From contig JAFGJR010000184.1 of NCBI GenBank assembly GCA_016928975.1, positions 29,605-93,604 on the forward strand: a stretch of 64,000 bases of DNA, given 5' to 3'. Of the stretch, positions 34,647 through 43,024 are shown piece by piece. Each line of letters opens with the position of its first letter. The stretch's first letter is position 1. This DNA is from Sedimentisphaerales bacterium. GTDB taxonomy: Bacteria; Planctomycetota; Phycisphaerae; Sedimentisphaerales; SG8-4. The translations under genes were made by a program, and so were the position numbers. The notes under the pieces were generated by a model. That model was not told the DNA's origin, searched no databases, and was given only the letters and a program-made list of their open reading frames with translations.

Positions 34647-35423
34647 TCAGTCAGATTCGAAAAGACTGGAAGCGGTGATCCCTCTCCGGGAAAGCTCGCA
34701 TAGGACCTTCTGTTGCTCCTCCTGGGCGAACGTGATATCGTACTTCCGAAAAACGCCCTTGTAGTCCTTTCTGGTGTGAATTCCATCATAAGAATCGAAT
34801 AGCCAATCGTTGTCGTCGTCCTGTTCCTGACACAGACAAAGCGTATACTGGGCCTGTTGCAGGCGGTGTTTTTTGTCGGTAACTATATTCGGGCCGACAC
34901 GTTGAAGCCATTGCTTGGCAGTGGCGTGGAAATGAACATTGCCGTCAGGGAATTCCTGGAAGGTGAAGATTGAAACGCGCTCGGGCCGATCAATCCCTTT
35001 GTGCACAATTCTGAATGCGAAGAACGCCGCAATATACGCGGAGGATGTCCAGTCAAGCAAGGGCGACGGGAAGCCATTCTGGCGCAGGCTGACCATGAAT
35101 GGGGTCCCTTTCAAACGTACCAGAGGATTGAGCGCCAAAGGTTCGTCCAAATCCCATTCGCGCGTTCCTGTATGCTCTCGGTCCTCGCGCATAAGCTCGA
35201 AATATTGTGACAAGGATCGGATGTCCGGCCTTTGTCTCTGCAAGGTGGTCACAAGTGGCCACCCTGCATCGCCTTGTCCCCGAAAGAGGATTTCGCTCGG
35301 ATACCATTGGCATTGGCCGCGAGGTCGTTCCCAAGCTTCGCGGACCTTCCTGTCGGCGAGTTCCTTGAACTCCTCCCAGGTTTTGACCTCACCCTCCCAT
35401 GCCTTCGCATCAATCTGTTTCAT
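34647..35423 (-). CDS. FRG domain protein
   Basis: 258 residues. The FRG signature is present twice in form: the eponymous ILFRGQGDAGWPLVTTLQR in the first quarter, and PSPLLDWTSSAYIAAFFAF about 70 residues later. FRG proteins occur in defence- and toxin-related loci and are of unknown biochemistry. It stands alone on the minus strand and is convergent with the GxxExxY gene. The 92 bp upstream hold nothing recognisable. Confidence 0.8.
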   Translation of the reverse strand: MKQIDAKAWEGEVKTWEEFKELADRKVREAWERPRGQCQWYPSEILFRGQGDAGWPLVTTLQRQRPDIRSLSQYFELMREDREHTGTREWDLDEPLALNPLVRLKGTPFMVSLRQNGFPSPLLDWTSSAYIAAFFAFRIVHKGIDRPERVSIFTFQEFPDGNVHFHATAKQWLQRVGPNIVTDKKHRLQQAQYTLCLCQEQDDDNDWLFDSYDGIHTRKDYKGVFRKYDITFAQEEQQKVLCELSRRGITASSLFESD

Positions 35424-35514
35424 ATGCTGCCGGTGGTAGAATCAAGGGTGACCAAGAGTGAACATACTACCAGCTTGGCTAGTCCCTGACGCTCATTCTG
35501 TCTCTTCGCCGTTG

Positions 35515-36897
35515 TCATGCCAGTTTGTACGCGATCTGTTCTTCGAGGATGTCTTTGACGGTCAAGGCGATGATGCTCTTGCCGGTCTTCTTGAAGAACG
35601 CTCCGATCTCGTGCAACGCGTCTTCAGAGTAGCCGAACGCGACGAAGAAACCTTTCTCACGGTCTTCCCGCATCATCATGGCTTCGAATGCATCGACATC
35701 GGGCCGCCCGACCTTGTCCTTCTGTTTCACCTGAATCGGATACCAATGATCCATGAACTCCGTGAATGCCGGGGTTTCCCCTCTCCTCGCCTCTTGCTTC
35801 TGAGGCAGCGATGAGACCGGGAAGATACGTCCATCGATGCCCATATCGCCGACCTGGGCCTTGTTGGGAATGCCCCCCAGCGCGATGACCGCCCAGTTCT
35901 CAAACTCAAAGGGCGGAATCTCGCGCAACTGTTCCTGCGTCCAGGGCAGGTCGCGAACCACGAAGCCCCGCCCAATCCGCCAGAGCTTGTCGTCCTCCTT
36001 GATGTGGCAAACATCGCGAAGCCGCTTGGCCATCACCCGACACGCGGTAGGAGAAATATCAATCCCGATCCATTGTCGCCCAAGATTCTCCGCCGCAACC
36101 AGTGCCGTCCCGCACCCGCAGAAGGCGTCGAGCACAATGTCGTTTGGATTACTGCTCGCCTTGATTATGCGGTCAAGGAGCGCAAGCGGCTTCTGCGTGG
36201 GGTAGCCGAGACGTTCCTTTGCCATCATGTTGATCACATCAATGTCCGTCCAGGTGTCCTGCAGTGGAGTCCCCTGCATTTCGTCCAAATAGATTTTGAT
36301 GTAAGGCCATGCACCAGGCTTGTCGGGCCAATGTATTCTACCGCTCTTGTCCAGTTCATCCAGTTCAGCGGGTGGCCGACACCAATGCCTGTTCTTGGCG
36401 GTCGGATCTATGCCACGCCACGGCTCGCCGGTCGCCCCGTTGCGAACAACGCCCGCACCTGTTGGGTTCTCGTGCTTGTAGCGTCGTCCATCCGCATCGA
36501 CATGACGGTAATGCTTTTCGATGTATTCTTGGTCATACTGATGGTACTGCTGGTTCCAGGTAGCGTCCTTGAAGGCGTAATAGAGTACTGCATCATGGTT
36601 GCAGCCATATCTGTTCGCCATATTGTGGGCATGGCCGCGCTTCCAAACGATCTCGTTCGCGAAACTGTTCTCTCCGAAGATCTGATCGAGCATGACTTTG
36701 ACGTAGTGGGAGGCATGCCAGTCGCAGTGGTAGTAGAAGGAGCCGGCCTTCTTGAGGACTCGGCGGAGCTCGACGCAACGGGGGCGCATGAAGTCGATGT
36801 AAGCGGCGGTGGAGGCGTGACGGTCTTCAAAAGCGCGTTTCTCCTTTGTCTCGCCCCAGAAGACCTCATAGTTGCGATTGGAGTTGAAGGGCGGGTC
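35515..36897 (-). pseudogene. 5'-truncated DNA methyltransferase fused to Mrr-like nuclease domain
   Basis: About 460 residues without a proper N-terminus. The frame opens with DPPFNSNRNYEVFW (motif IV), then TAAYIDFMRPRCVELRRVLKK, and in the C-terminal half YPTQKPLALLDRIIKASS and DAFCGCGTALVAAENLGRQWIGIDIS (motif I): beta-class order. The last 140 residues match a restriction-endonuclease (Mrr_cat) fold with GDMGIDGRIF and IQVKQKDKVGRPD. The residues that precede DPPF in the family (GDNL..VDLIYL) are missing; the frame runs upstream only to the TAA that is the stop of feoB, 21 codons away, with no ATG. The next ATG (36789) would lose motif IV. Confidence 0.75.
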
Positions 36898-36957
36898 CTG
36901 TGAGGCAAGAGAATTGACCGGAGACCTGGTTGACCGACAGCAGGATGGGGACCGTGA

Positions 36958-39018
36958 TTACATCCATACTCTGCCGACCTGGAAGACGACGAGAGTGATC
37001 GCGTAGGCCAGAAGCATCAGGCTGACGTACTGGAACATGGCCCATCGCCACGAGCCCGACTCCTGTCGTGTCATGGCGACGGTCGCGGCACAAGGTGCGC
37101 TGATCAGGACGAACAGCATCACACAGAAGCCGACCAGCGGCGAGTAGTCCGCCCGGAGCCGATCCGACAGACTCGACGTGTTTTGATCGTCTGTCCCGAC
37201 AGCGTAGATGATCCCCATCTGAGAGACGAACAGCTCCTTGGCGGGGATCGCGCCGACGAGTGCAGTGCCGATCTTCCAGTCGAAGCCGAGCGGCCGAATG
37301 ACCGGCTCAATCGCCTGGCCCATACGGCCGACGAGCGAGTGCTGCAAGACCTGTTGGCGTGCTGCCTGTTCGCTGAGTCCGGCCAGCGCCTGTCGGCTGG
37401 GACGCGGGAAATTCGCGGCCGCCCACAGGACGATCGAGGCGCCCAGGATGATCGTTCCCGCTTTGCGCAGGTACATCCAGCCTCGCTGCCAGGTATGCAT
37501 GAACACCGCCTTGGCGGTCGGCATGCGGTAGGGCGGAAGCTCCATGACGAACGGCATCGTCTCGCCTTTCAGCACCGTCTGTCGGAGCAGCTTGGCGCAC
37601 GCGACGCCCAGGACGATGCCGATCACGTAGAGGGTCCAGAGCACCGGCCCTTGCCAGCGCGGGGCGAAGAACGCGGGGATGAACAGGGCGTAGACCGTCA
37701 GCCGGGCGCCGCAGCTCATCAGGGGAATGACCAGGATCGTCGTCAGGCGATTGCGCCGGTTCTCGAGGATTCGCGTAGCCATGATCGCCGGGACGGAGCA
37801 GCCGAAGCCGATGAGCATGGGGATGAAGCTCTTGCCATGCAGGCCGATGCGGTGCATGATCCGGTCCATCACGAAGGCCGCACGCGCCATGTAGCCGGAA
37901 TCCTCCAGCAGGGCGATCGCGAGGAACAGCAGCAGGATATTGGGCAGGAAGACCAACACGCCGCCCACGCCGCTGATGACCCCGTCCACCAGCAGCGACC
38001 GCAGCCACAAGGCGTGCTCAGCCGGCCAGTGCCTGCTGACTGCCGCCGCCAGCGAGCTGAAGAATATCTCCAGCCCTTGCATCGGGTACTTGCCGACTGT
38101 GAAGGTCAGGAAGAAGGTGACGTACATCAGACCCAGGAAGATGGGAAGCCCCAGAACGCGGTTGGTCACGATGGCGTCGATGCTGTCGCTGATGTCGTGC
38201 CGCAGCTCGACCGAGCTCTTGATCGTCTCCTGGCAGGCGCCGGAGATGAAGCCGTAGCGCCGGTCGGCCATGATGATCTCCGGCTCATCGTGGAAGACGC
38301 TGCGCAGGTGGCCGATGCTGTAGTTCACAAGCTCCCGGACCTCCTGGTGCTGCACCAGGGCGAGGATCTCCTCATCCTGCTCGATGAGCTTGATCGCCGA
38401 CCAGCGGGGGCCATACTTCTCGGCCATTCGTGGCTCGCGCTCCACGACGGCATTCTCGATCCTGGTCAGCTCTTCTTCGATCTCGCTGCCGTAGGACACG
38501 GTGTGGATGCGTTTCGTGCGTCCCTGCTCAGCGGCGGCCACGATGGCGTCGAGCAATGCGGTTCGGCCCTGCCCTTTATTGCCTACCGTGGGCACGATCC
38601 TCGCCTCCAGCAGCCGGGACAACTGCTCCAGGTCGAACTCCAGGCCCCGCTGTTTGGCCAGGTCGCTCATGTTGAACGCGAAGACCAACGGCGCGTTCAT
38701 CTCGATCAGTTGCGTTCCGAGGTAGAGGTTCCGCTCGATATTGGACGCGTCCACCACGTCCACGACGACATCGGGCCTTTCGTCCAGGATGTAGCGGCGG
38801 GCGATGAGCTCCTCCGCCGAGTAGGCCGTCAGGCTGTACGTGCCCGGCAGATCGACCACCTTGATCCGGTGGCCTTTGTGCCGGCAATGGCCTTCCTTCG
38901 TCTCCACGGTCACGCCCGGATAGTTGGCCACGTGCTGGCGCGCCCCTGTGAGGGAGTTGAACAGGCTGCTCTTGCCGCTGTTGGGATTGCCCGCGAGGGC
39001 GATTGTGATCTGTTCCAT
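36958..39018 (-). CDS. feoB: Ferrous iron transport GTPase/permease
   Basis: 686 residues from ATG 39018; a TTG at 39039 is an alternative. G-protein domain: GNPNSGKSS (G1, residues 10-18), the threonine of G2, DLPGTYSL (G3) and NMSD (G4). It is followed by the membrane domain with about eleven helices and the two Gate regions containing GCSVPAIM and SCGARLTVYALF. It imports Fe2+ across the cytoplasmic membrane under low oxygen. The feoA gene lies 57 bp upstream; a DtxR-like box overlaps the gap. Its stop codon is in frame with the truncated methyltransferase. Confidence 0.95.
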   Translation of the reverse strand: MEQITIALAGNPNSGKSSLFNSLTGARQHVANYPGVTVETKEGHCRHKGHRIKVVDLPGTYSLTAYSAEELIARRYILDERPDVVVDVVDASNIERNLYLGTQLIEMNAPLVFAFNMSDLAKQRGLEFDLEQLSRLLEARIVPTVGNKGQGRTALLDAIVAAAEQGRTKRIHTVSYGSEIEEELTRIENAVVEREPRMAEKYGPRWSAIKLIEQDEEILALVQHQEVRELVNYSIGHLRSVFHDEPEIIMADRRYGFISGACQETIKSSVELRHDISDSIDAIVTNRVLGLPIFLGLMYVTFFLTFTVGKYPMQGLEIFFSSLAAAVSRHWPAEHALWLRSLLVDGVISGVGGVLVFLPNILLLFLAIALLEDSGYMARAAFVMDRIMHRIGLHGKSFIPMLIGFGCSVPAIMATRILENRRNRLTTILVIPLMSCGARLTVYALFIPAFFAPRWQGPVLWTLYVIGIVLGVACAKLLRQTVLKGETMPFVMELPPYRMPTAKAVFMHTWQRGWMYLRKAGTIILGASIVLWAAANFPRPSRQALAGLSEQAARQQVLQHSLVGRMGQAIEPVIRPLGFDWKIGTALVGAIPAKELFVSQMGIIYAVGTDDQNTSSLSDRLRADYSPLVGFCVMLFVLISAPCAATVAMTRQESGSWRWAMFQYVSLMLLAYAITLVVFQVGRVWM

Positions 39019-39021
39019 AGT

Positions 39022-39040
39022 CAAAGTTAGGCAAGCCAAA
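39022..39040 (-). promoter_or_regulatory. Second DtxR-like box before feoB
   Basis: On the minus strand TTTGGCTTGCCTAACTTTG matches about 14 of 19 positions of the DtxR/IdeR consensus. Seen from the plus strand it is an inverted repeat (AAGTTAGGC-AA-GCCAAACTT with one central mismatch per arm). It lies immediately upstream of the ATG of feoB, inside the feo operon. Confidence 0.5.
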
Positions 39041-39075
39041 CTTCCTCGGCAAAAAAAAACAATCTCCGCCGAAGT

Positions 39076-39381
39076 TCATTTCACCATGATTTTGTGCGCG
39101 ACGCCCCGGCCGAGGATCATCCTGGCATCCTTGACGATGATCACGAAGGGCCCGGGATGGCCGTTGCTCACGACGGTGATAGCCGTGTTGGGCACGAATC
39201 CCATGGCGGCCAGCCGGCTGTTGAGCCCTCGCCCGGCGTCCACGCGCACGAATCGGACCGTCTTGCCGGCATCCACCTTCGACAATGGCTTCGCCGGGGT
39301 CTCCCCTGCGGGGGATCGTTCCTCCGGAATCGTTTGAGCCGCCTTGCCCGTGGGCAGTGCGGCGTTCTTCTGTCCTGTCAC
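39076..39381 (-). CDS. feoA: FeoA domain protein
   Basis: 101 residues, longer than the usual 75-80 because of an N-terminal extension rich in Ala, Pro and Glu (residues 1-35). The SH3-like FeoA core is clear: VDAGRGLNSRLAAMGFVPNTAITVVS and DARMILGRGVAHKIMVK. It partners FeoB in Fe2+ import. It overlaps the upstream regulator gene by four bases (ATGA). Confidence 0.9.
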   Translation of the reverse strand: MTGQKNAALPTGKAAQTIPEERSPAGETPAKPLSKVDAGKTVRFVRVDAGRGLNSRLAAMGFVPNTAITVVSNGHPGPFVIIVKDARMILGRGVAHKIMVK

Positions 39382-39872
39382 CGGTGTTTCTCCTTGGAAT
39401 CCCCCATCTTTTGCCGGCGGGCCGGCCGTCTTTTGCAGAACTGCCGGAATTCGCCGGCGACGTTCTGGCCGCTCTCACTGCTCGCTGTCACATACTCGAT
39501 GAAGCGAAGCAGCTTGCTGATGATCTCCGGGCCCAACGCGTGCTCGGCCTCGCACGCTGCCTTCTGGGCCTCCTGCTCTTCCACTCCGAGCACGCGGACG
39601 AAGAAGGACGTGAGCACGTCATGCTTGCGCGCGACCTCCTGGGCCACCGTCCGCCCGCTGGGCGTCAGCGTCACACAGCCGTAGGGCTGGTAGTTGGCCA
39701 GACCTCTTTCCCGCAGGACGCGCAGCGCCCCGGTCACAGAGGGCCTGGCGACCCCCAGGGCCTCGGCGATATCCTTGCTCCGGGCACCCTGTGAGTCGCC
39801 CGCCAGATTGAGGATGGCCTCCAGGTAATCTTCCAGCGAGGCGCTGAGCTGTCTTTCTCTGCGAGAATCCAT
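39378..39872 (-). CDS. DtxR/MntR family metal-dependent regulator
   Basis: 164 residues. The winged helix-turn-helix is at residues 10-75 (LSASLEDYLEAILNL, ARSKDIAEALGVARPSVTGALRVL), followed by the dimerisation helices with metal ligands in HDVLTSFFVRVLGVEEQEAQKAACEAEHAL. It has no SH3-like third domain. Metal-loaded DtxR proteins repress iron uptake. Here the regulator is the first gene of the feoA-feoB operon and its own promoter contains a near-consensus DtxR box, so autorepression is the likely scheme. Confidence 0.9.
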   Translation of the reverse strand: MDSRRERQLSASLEDYLEAILNLAGDSQGARSKDIAEALGVARPSVTGALRVLRERGLANYQPYGCVTLTPSGRTVAQEVARKHDVLTSFFVRVLGVEEQEAQKAACEAEHALGPEIISKLLRFIEYVTASSESGQNVAGEFRQFCKRRPARRQKMGDSKEKHR

Positions 39873-39904
39873 GGTTCGGACCTTCTCTTGCCACTGACGA
39901 TCCC

Positions 39905-39934
39905 ATTATAGTTAGTCTAACCTAACTTTGTCAA
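39905..39934 (-). promoter_or_regulatory. feo operon promoter with embedded DtxR box
   Basis: On the minus strand TTGACA (39934-39929) and TATAAT (39910-39905) with an 18-bp spacer. The spacer and -10 contain TTAGGTTAGACTAACTATA (plus-strand 39907-39925), 16 of 19 matches to the DtxR/IdeR consensus. Iron-bound regulator bound here would block RNA polymerase. The start of the regulator gene is 33 bp downstream of the -10. Confidence 0.85.
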
Positions 39935-40087
39935 GGGGCAACGAGAATCTTTTTTTTCACCCGGCCATGCTTGGCTGATGGGGCAGGGGCAGGCCGCTTC
40001 GTGAAGACGCACGATTCTATGTCTGTGCTGCCGGTGGTGGTCAGTTTCTCAGTCGCCACTATTCTGTCCTGCCCAAGCCGCCGCGTG

Positions 40088-40232
40088 TGTGTGAAAACAA
40101 CCTGGCAATCGGGTGGCAGCGGCAAGCGGAGTCTTCGGAGCTTGCCGATGGTGGCACGCATCTGATGGGCCATCGGCAAGCTGGCGCTTGCCGCTGCCAC
40201 CCGGCACAGTGCCCGAGAATCTGCGCAGACAC
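40088..40232 (-). repeat. 145-bp palindromic repeat unit, copy C
   Basis: Core palindrome at 40111-40202 (92 bp), same orientation as copy B and nearly identical to it. It lies between the feo promoter and the tRNA-Pro promoter, 38 bp before the latter. Confidence 0.9.
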
Positions 40233-40270
40233 GTCCTGCCCAGGGCACCGTTTTTCTGTGAAAAAATCGC

Positions 40271-40299
40271 TTGTCTGCGGTTACCGAGCGGGCTACAAT
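40271..40299 (+). promoter_or_regulatory. tRNA-Pro promoter
   Basis: TTGTCT and TACAAT with a 17-bp spacer, ending 15 bp before the first base of the tRNA. Confidence 0.8.
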
Positions 40300-40314
40300 G
40301 GGTGCATTGGAACC

Positions 40315-40389
40315 CGGGGCGTGGCGCAGTTTGGCTAGCGCGCTTGCATGGGGTGCAAGAGGTCGGTGGTTCAAGTCCACTCGCCCCGA
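40315..40389 (+). tRNA. tRNA-Pro (GGG)
   Basis: Cloverleaf with acceptor CGGGGCG/CGCCCCG, an anticodon stem CTTGC/GCAAG around loop ATGGGGT (anticodon GGG), and T arm GGTGG-TTCAAGT-CCACT; discriminator A. C1-G72 is the proline identity pair. CCA is not encoded. Confidence 0.95.
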
Positions 40390-40428
40390 TTCTTCCGCTT
40401 GGGTGCTATCGTGGGTCAAGGTGCAATC

Positions 40429-41532
40429 ATGGGGAAGGGAATATGCGGGCGTGTTGTCGTTGCCGCTCTGACGCTGGTTGCTGGAGCGCAGGGGGCGTCG
40501 AACGAGCTGCCGGGCATCCGGGTCAGCGAGGACGGGCGAGGCTTCGTGTGTGAAGGCGACCGCCAGCCGTTCGTGGCGTGGGGCTTCAACTACGACCACG
40601 ATGAGACCGGTCGGTTGTTGGAGGACTACTGGGTGGCGGAATGGGCCAAGGTAGAGGAGGATTTCCGCGAGATGAAGGACCTTGGGGCCAATGTCGTTCG
40701 CGTCCACCTGCAAGTCGGCAAGTTCATGCGCCAGCGGGACGAGCCGGACGAAGTCTCGCTGGAGCGGCTCGCACGTCTTGTGGAGCTGGCGGAGCGGCTG
40801 CACCTGTACTTGGACGTGACCGGCCTGGCGTGCTACCACAAGGGCGACGTCCCGCCGTGGTATGACGAGCTGCCGGAGCAGGCGCGCTGGGATGTTCAGG
40901 CGTGGTTCTGGGAGGCGGTCGCCGGCCGCTGCGCCAAGAGCTCGGCCATCTTCTGCTACGACCTGATGAACGAGCCCATTCTGCCGGGCAACACGAGGGA
41001 GACTGAATGGCTCACCGGTGAGCTGGGCGGCAAGTATTTCGTGCAGCGGATCTCGCTCGACCTTGCAGGACGCACGCGGCAACAGGTGGCCAGGGCCTGG
41101 GTTGACCGGCTCGTCACGGCGATCCGAAGGCACGACAGCCGGCACCTGGTCACCGTCGGTGTGATCCCCTGGGTGCTGGTCTTCCCCAAGGCCAAGCCGC
41201 TTTTCTACTCGAGGGAGGTGGCAGAGCTTCTCGATTTCGCCGGCGTGCATTTCTACCCCGAACGCGGGAAGGTGGACCAGGCCCTCACGGCACTGGCCGC
41301 GTACGACATCGGAAAACCCCTCGTCATCGAAGAGATGTTTCCGCTCAAGTGCAGCAAGGAGGAACTGAGCGCCTTCATTGACGGCTCGCGCGGGCTCGCC
41401 GACGGCTGGATTGGTTTCTACTGGGGCAAGACACTCGACGAATATCGCGGCTCGAAGGAACTGTCGGACGCCCTCACGGCGGGCTGGCTGGAGCTCTTCA
41501 GGAGCAAGACCGCCACAATCAGGCCGCAATGA
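40429..41532 (+). CDS. Secreted GH5-like glycoside hydrolase
   Basis: 367 residues from ATG 40429, 39 bp after the tRNA-Pro gene; only a weak GGGTCAAGG precedes it. A signal peptide (VVVAALTLVAGAQGA) is present. The barrel shows VAWGFNYDHDE, GANVVRVHLQ, the acid/base Glu182 in DLMNEPIL, VHFYPE and the nucleophile Glu301 or Glu302 in VIEEMFP, in keeping with the GH5/cellulase clan A. The substrate is a beta-glucan or mannan-like polymer by family only. It is followed 4 bp later by a CYTH gene, so the two are probably co-transcribed. Confidence 0.8.
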   Translation: MGKGICGRVVVAALTLVAGAQGASNELPGIRVSEDGRGFVCEGDRQPFVAWGFNYDHDETGRLLEDYWVAEWAKVEEDFREMKDLGANVVRVHLQVGKFMRQRDEPDEVSLERLARLVELAERLHLYLDVTGLACYHKGDVPPWYDELPEQARWDVQAWFWEAVAGRCAKSSAIFCYDLMNEPILPGNTRETEWLTGELGGKYFVQRISLDLAGRTRQQVARAWVDRLVTAIRRHDSRHLVTVGVIPWVLVFPKAKPLFYSREVAELLDFAGVHFYPERGKVDQALTALAAYDIGKPLVIEEMFPLKCSKEELSAFIDGSRGLADGWIGFYWGKTLDEYRGSKELSDALTAGWLELFRSKTATIRPQ

Positions 41533-41536
41533 CTTC

Positions 41537-42052
41537 ATGAATCGAAACGTCGAGATCAAAGCCAGGGTGGATGACCTGGCGGTCATAGGCGAGATCGCAG
41601 AGCAGCTCGCCGGTGCAGGTCCCACGGTTCTCGAACAGGAAGATACGTTCTTTGTGTGCTCGAACGGGCGGCTGAAACTGCGATGTACGCGCGGCTCGCC
41701 GCAGGGGGAGCTGATCTTCTACAGGCGGGCCGACGTGGCCGGGCCGAAGGAGTCCCACTACGCGATCCATCGCACGTTGGACGCGCACGGGCTTCTCTCG
41801 ATCTTGTCGGCCGCATTGGGAGTCCGCGCTGTTGTCCGCAAACGACGTACAATCTACCTCATCGGACGCGCGAGAGTGCACCTGGACGAGGTCGAGGGGC
41901 TCGGCCGGTTCGTCGAGCTGGAGGTCGTCTTGCAGGAGGGCCAGAGCGTCTCGGAGGGTATTGCGATCTCGCACGACCTTATGACGAAGCTTGGTATTCC
42001 CCAGGACGGGCTCATCGAGAAGGCGTACGTCGATCTGTTGCTCAAGGCGTAG
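41537..42052 (+). CDS. CYTH domain protein (class IV adenylate cyclase-like)
   Basis: 171 residues. The N-terminus NRNVEIKARVDD contains the ExExK-type EIK motif of the triphosphate tunnel metalloenzymes, and later acidic/basic pairs fit the tunnel: RLKLRCTRG, GELIFYRRAD, VHLDEVEGLGRFVELEVVL. CYTH proteins hydrolyse triphosphates or make cAMP; which of them is not readable. The start overlaps nothing and lies four bases after the GH5-like stop, so it is likely expressed with it. Confidence 0.85.
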   Translation: MNRNVEIKARVDDLAVIGEIAEQLAGAGPTVLEQEDTFFVCSNGRLKLRCTRGSPQGELIFYRRADVAGPKESHYAIHRTLDAHGLLSILSAALGVRAVVRKRRTIYLIGRARVHLDEVEGLGRFVELEVVLQEGQSVSEGIAISHDLMTKLGIPQDGLIEKAYVDLLLKA

Positions 42053-42075
42053 TCGCCGCGGCGGGGAGTCGGAAG

Positions 42076-42849
42076 TCAACGAGTTCCCGGCCTCCCGAAC
42101 ATGGAGCCCTCGACCGTCCATCGCAGGTTCGGCAGACCCTCCGGTTTGACGAACGCGACGTGGCCGTCGACAAACAGAACGTTGCAGCCGTCGCCCTGAT
42201 GGTTGTCCACGGTGAGAATCTCGGCGCCGCCCGTCTGGTTCCAGCCGGGCGTGGTCTCGAACAGCAGAACCATGTCCGGTGGGGCATCGATCCCGAGGCC
42301 TTCCAGGGCCTTGTTCATCGCGTAGTGGCAGCGCCCTTCTCCGCCCCCTTTGCACTGAAAGGCCTGTGGGGCAACCTCGGCATACTGGGTCAGCAGGTCG
42401 CACCATTCTGACGTCGTCGGGAAGCGGTCGTCGTAGTCGTTGGCATAGATGAGCATGGCCTTCCCCAGACCCTGGAGATTCGCTGCACAGGTCGGTCGAA
42501 AAGCGAGATGGCGGGTCCTTGTCAGTGCTGGCATCACGATGCCCATCCCGATGGCCATGACAGGCAGCAGCGCGAAGGGCAGGATCATGCCCGCAATAGC
42601 CATGCCGAGGCCCTTGAGCCGCCCGTTCGAGTTGCCGATCTTCACCATCGCGACGATGCCGGCCACGATGGCCGGCAGTGCCGTGAGCATGCACGTGAAG
42701 GCACTGAGAATCCCCAGCACGAGCGTTGCGGTGGCCCAGCCCGATACGCGGGCGACAGCCGCAGGCTCGCCTGGCGCCATGACCTGGCCGCAGGCCCTGC
42801 ACAAGGTCGCGGGGTCGGGATTCAACACTCCACATTTCGGACAATACAT
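42076..42849 (-). CDS. Zinc-ribbon/DUF4190/pseudopilin-like fusion protein
   Basis: 257 residues in three parts: an N-terminal zinc ribbon (CPKCGVLNP..CRACGQV), a two-helix DUF4190-like membrane segment (ATATLVLGILSAFTCML, AIVAGIVAMVKIGNS), and a C-terminal prepilin-like globular region (AANLQGLGKAMLIYANDYDDRFP, NVLFVDGHVAFVKPEG) that includes the H-X9-DG-like motif of planctomycete pseudopilins. It has no class III leader, so the pilin-like region is held by the DUF4190 helices instead. Function unknown. Confidence 0.75.
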   Translation of the reverse strand: MYCPKCGVLNPDPATLCRACGQVMAPGEPAAVARVSGWATATLVLGILSAFTCMLTALPAIVAGIVAMVKIGNSNGRLKGLGMAIAGMILPFALLPVMAIGMGIVMPALTRTRHLAFRPTCAANLQGLGKAMLIYANDYDDRFPTTSEWCDLLTQYAEVAPQAFQCKGGGEGRCHYAMNKALEGLGIDAPPDMVLLFETTPGWNQTGGAEILTVDNHQGDGCNVLFVDGHVAFVKPEGLPNLRWTVEGSMFGRPGTR

Positions 42850-42966
42850 GTCTGGTCTCCTTCAACGGATCCGGTCACGTCCGCCGCGTTCTGCGGCCGC
42901 ATCGCCAGTCGCCCCATCATCCCCGGGGCCGCACGTCAAATCAAATCAAAAACCCGGCATCCGACG

Positions 42967-42995
42967 TTGACACGAGCGCGTGCTATCCCTACAAT
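42967..42995 (+). promoter_or_regulatory. Predicted promoter of the SPASM radical SAM gene
   Basis: TTGACA and TACAAT with a 17-bp spacer. The gene starts 30 bp further on. Confidence 0.7.
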
Positions 42996-43024
42996 AGATG
43001 ATGGTCCTCTTGGAGCGCCGAGCC

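Noticed and set aside
37183..39030. 615-codon open frame on the plus strand over feoB
   Set aside because: Shadow of feoB; His/Asp/Arg-rich with no domain.
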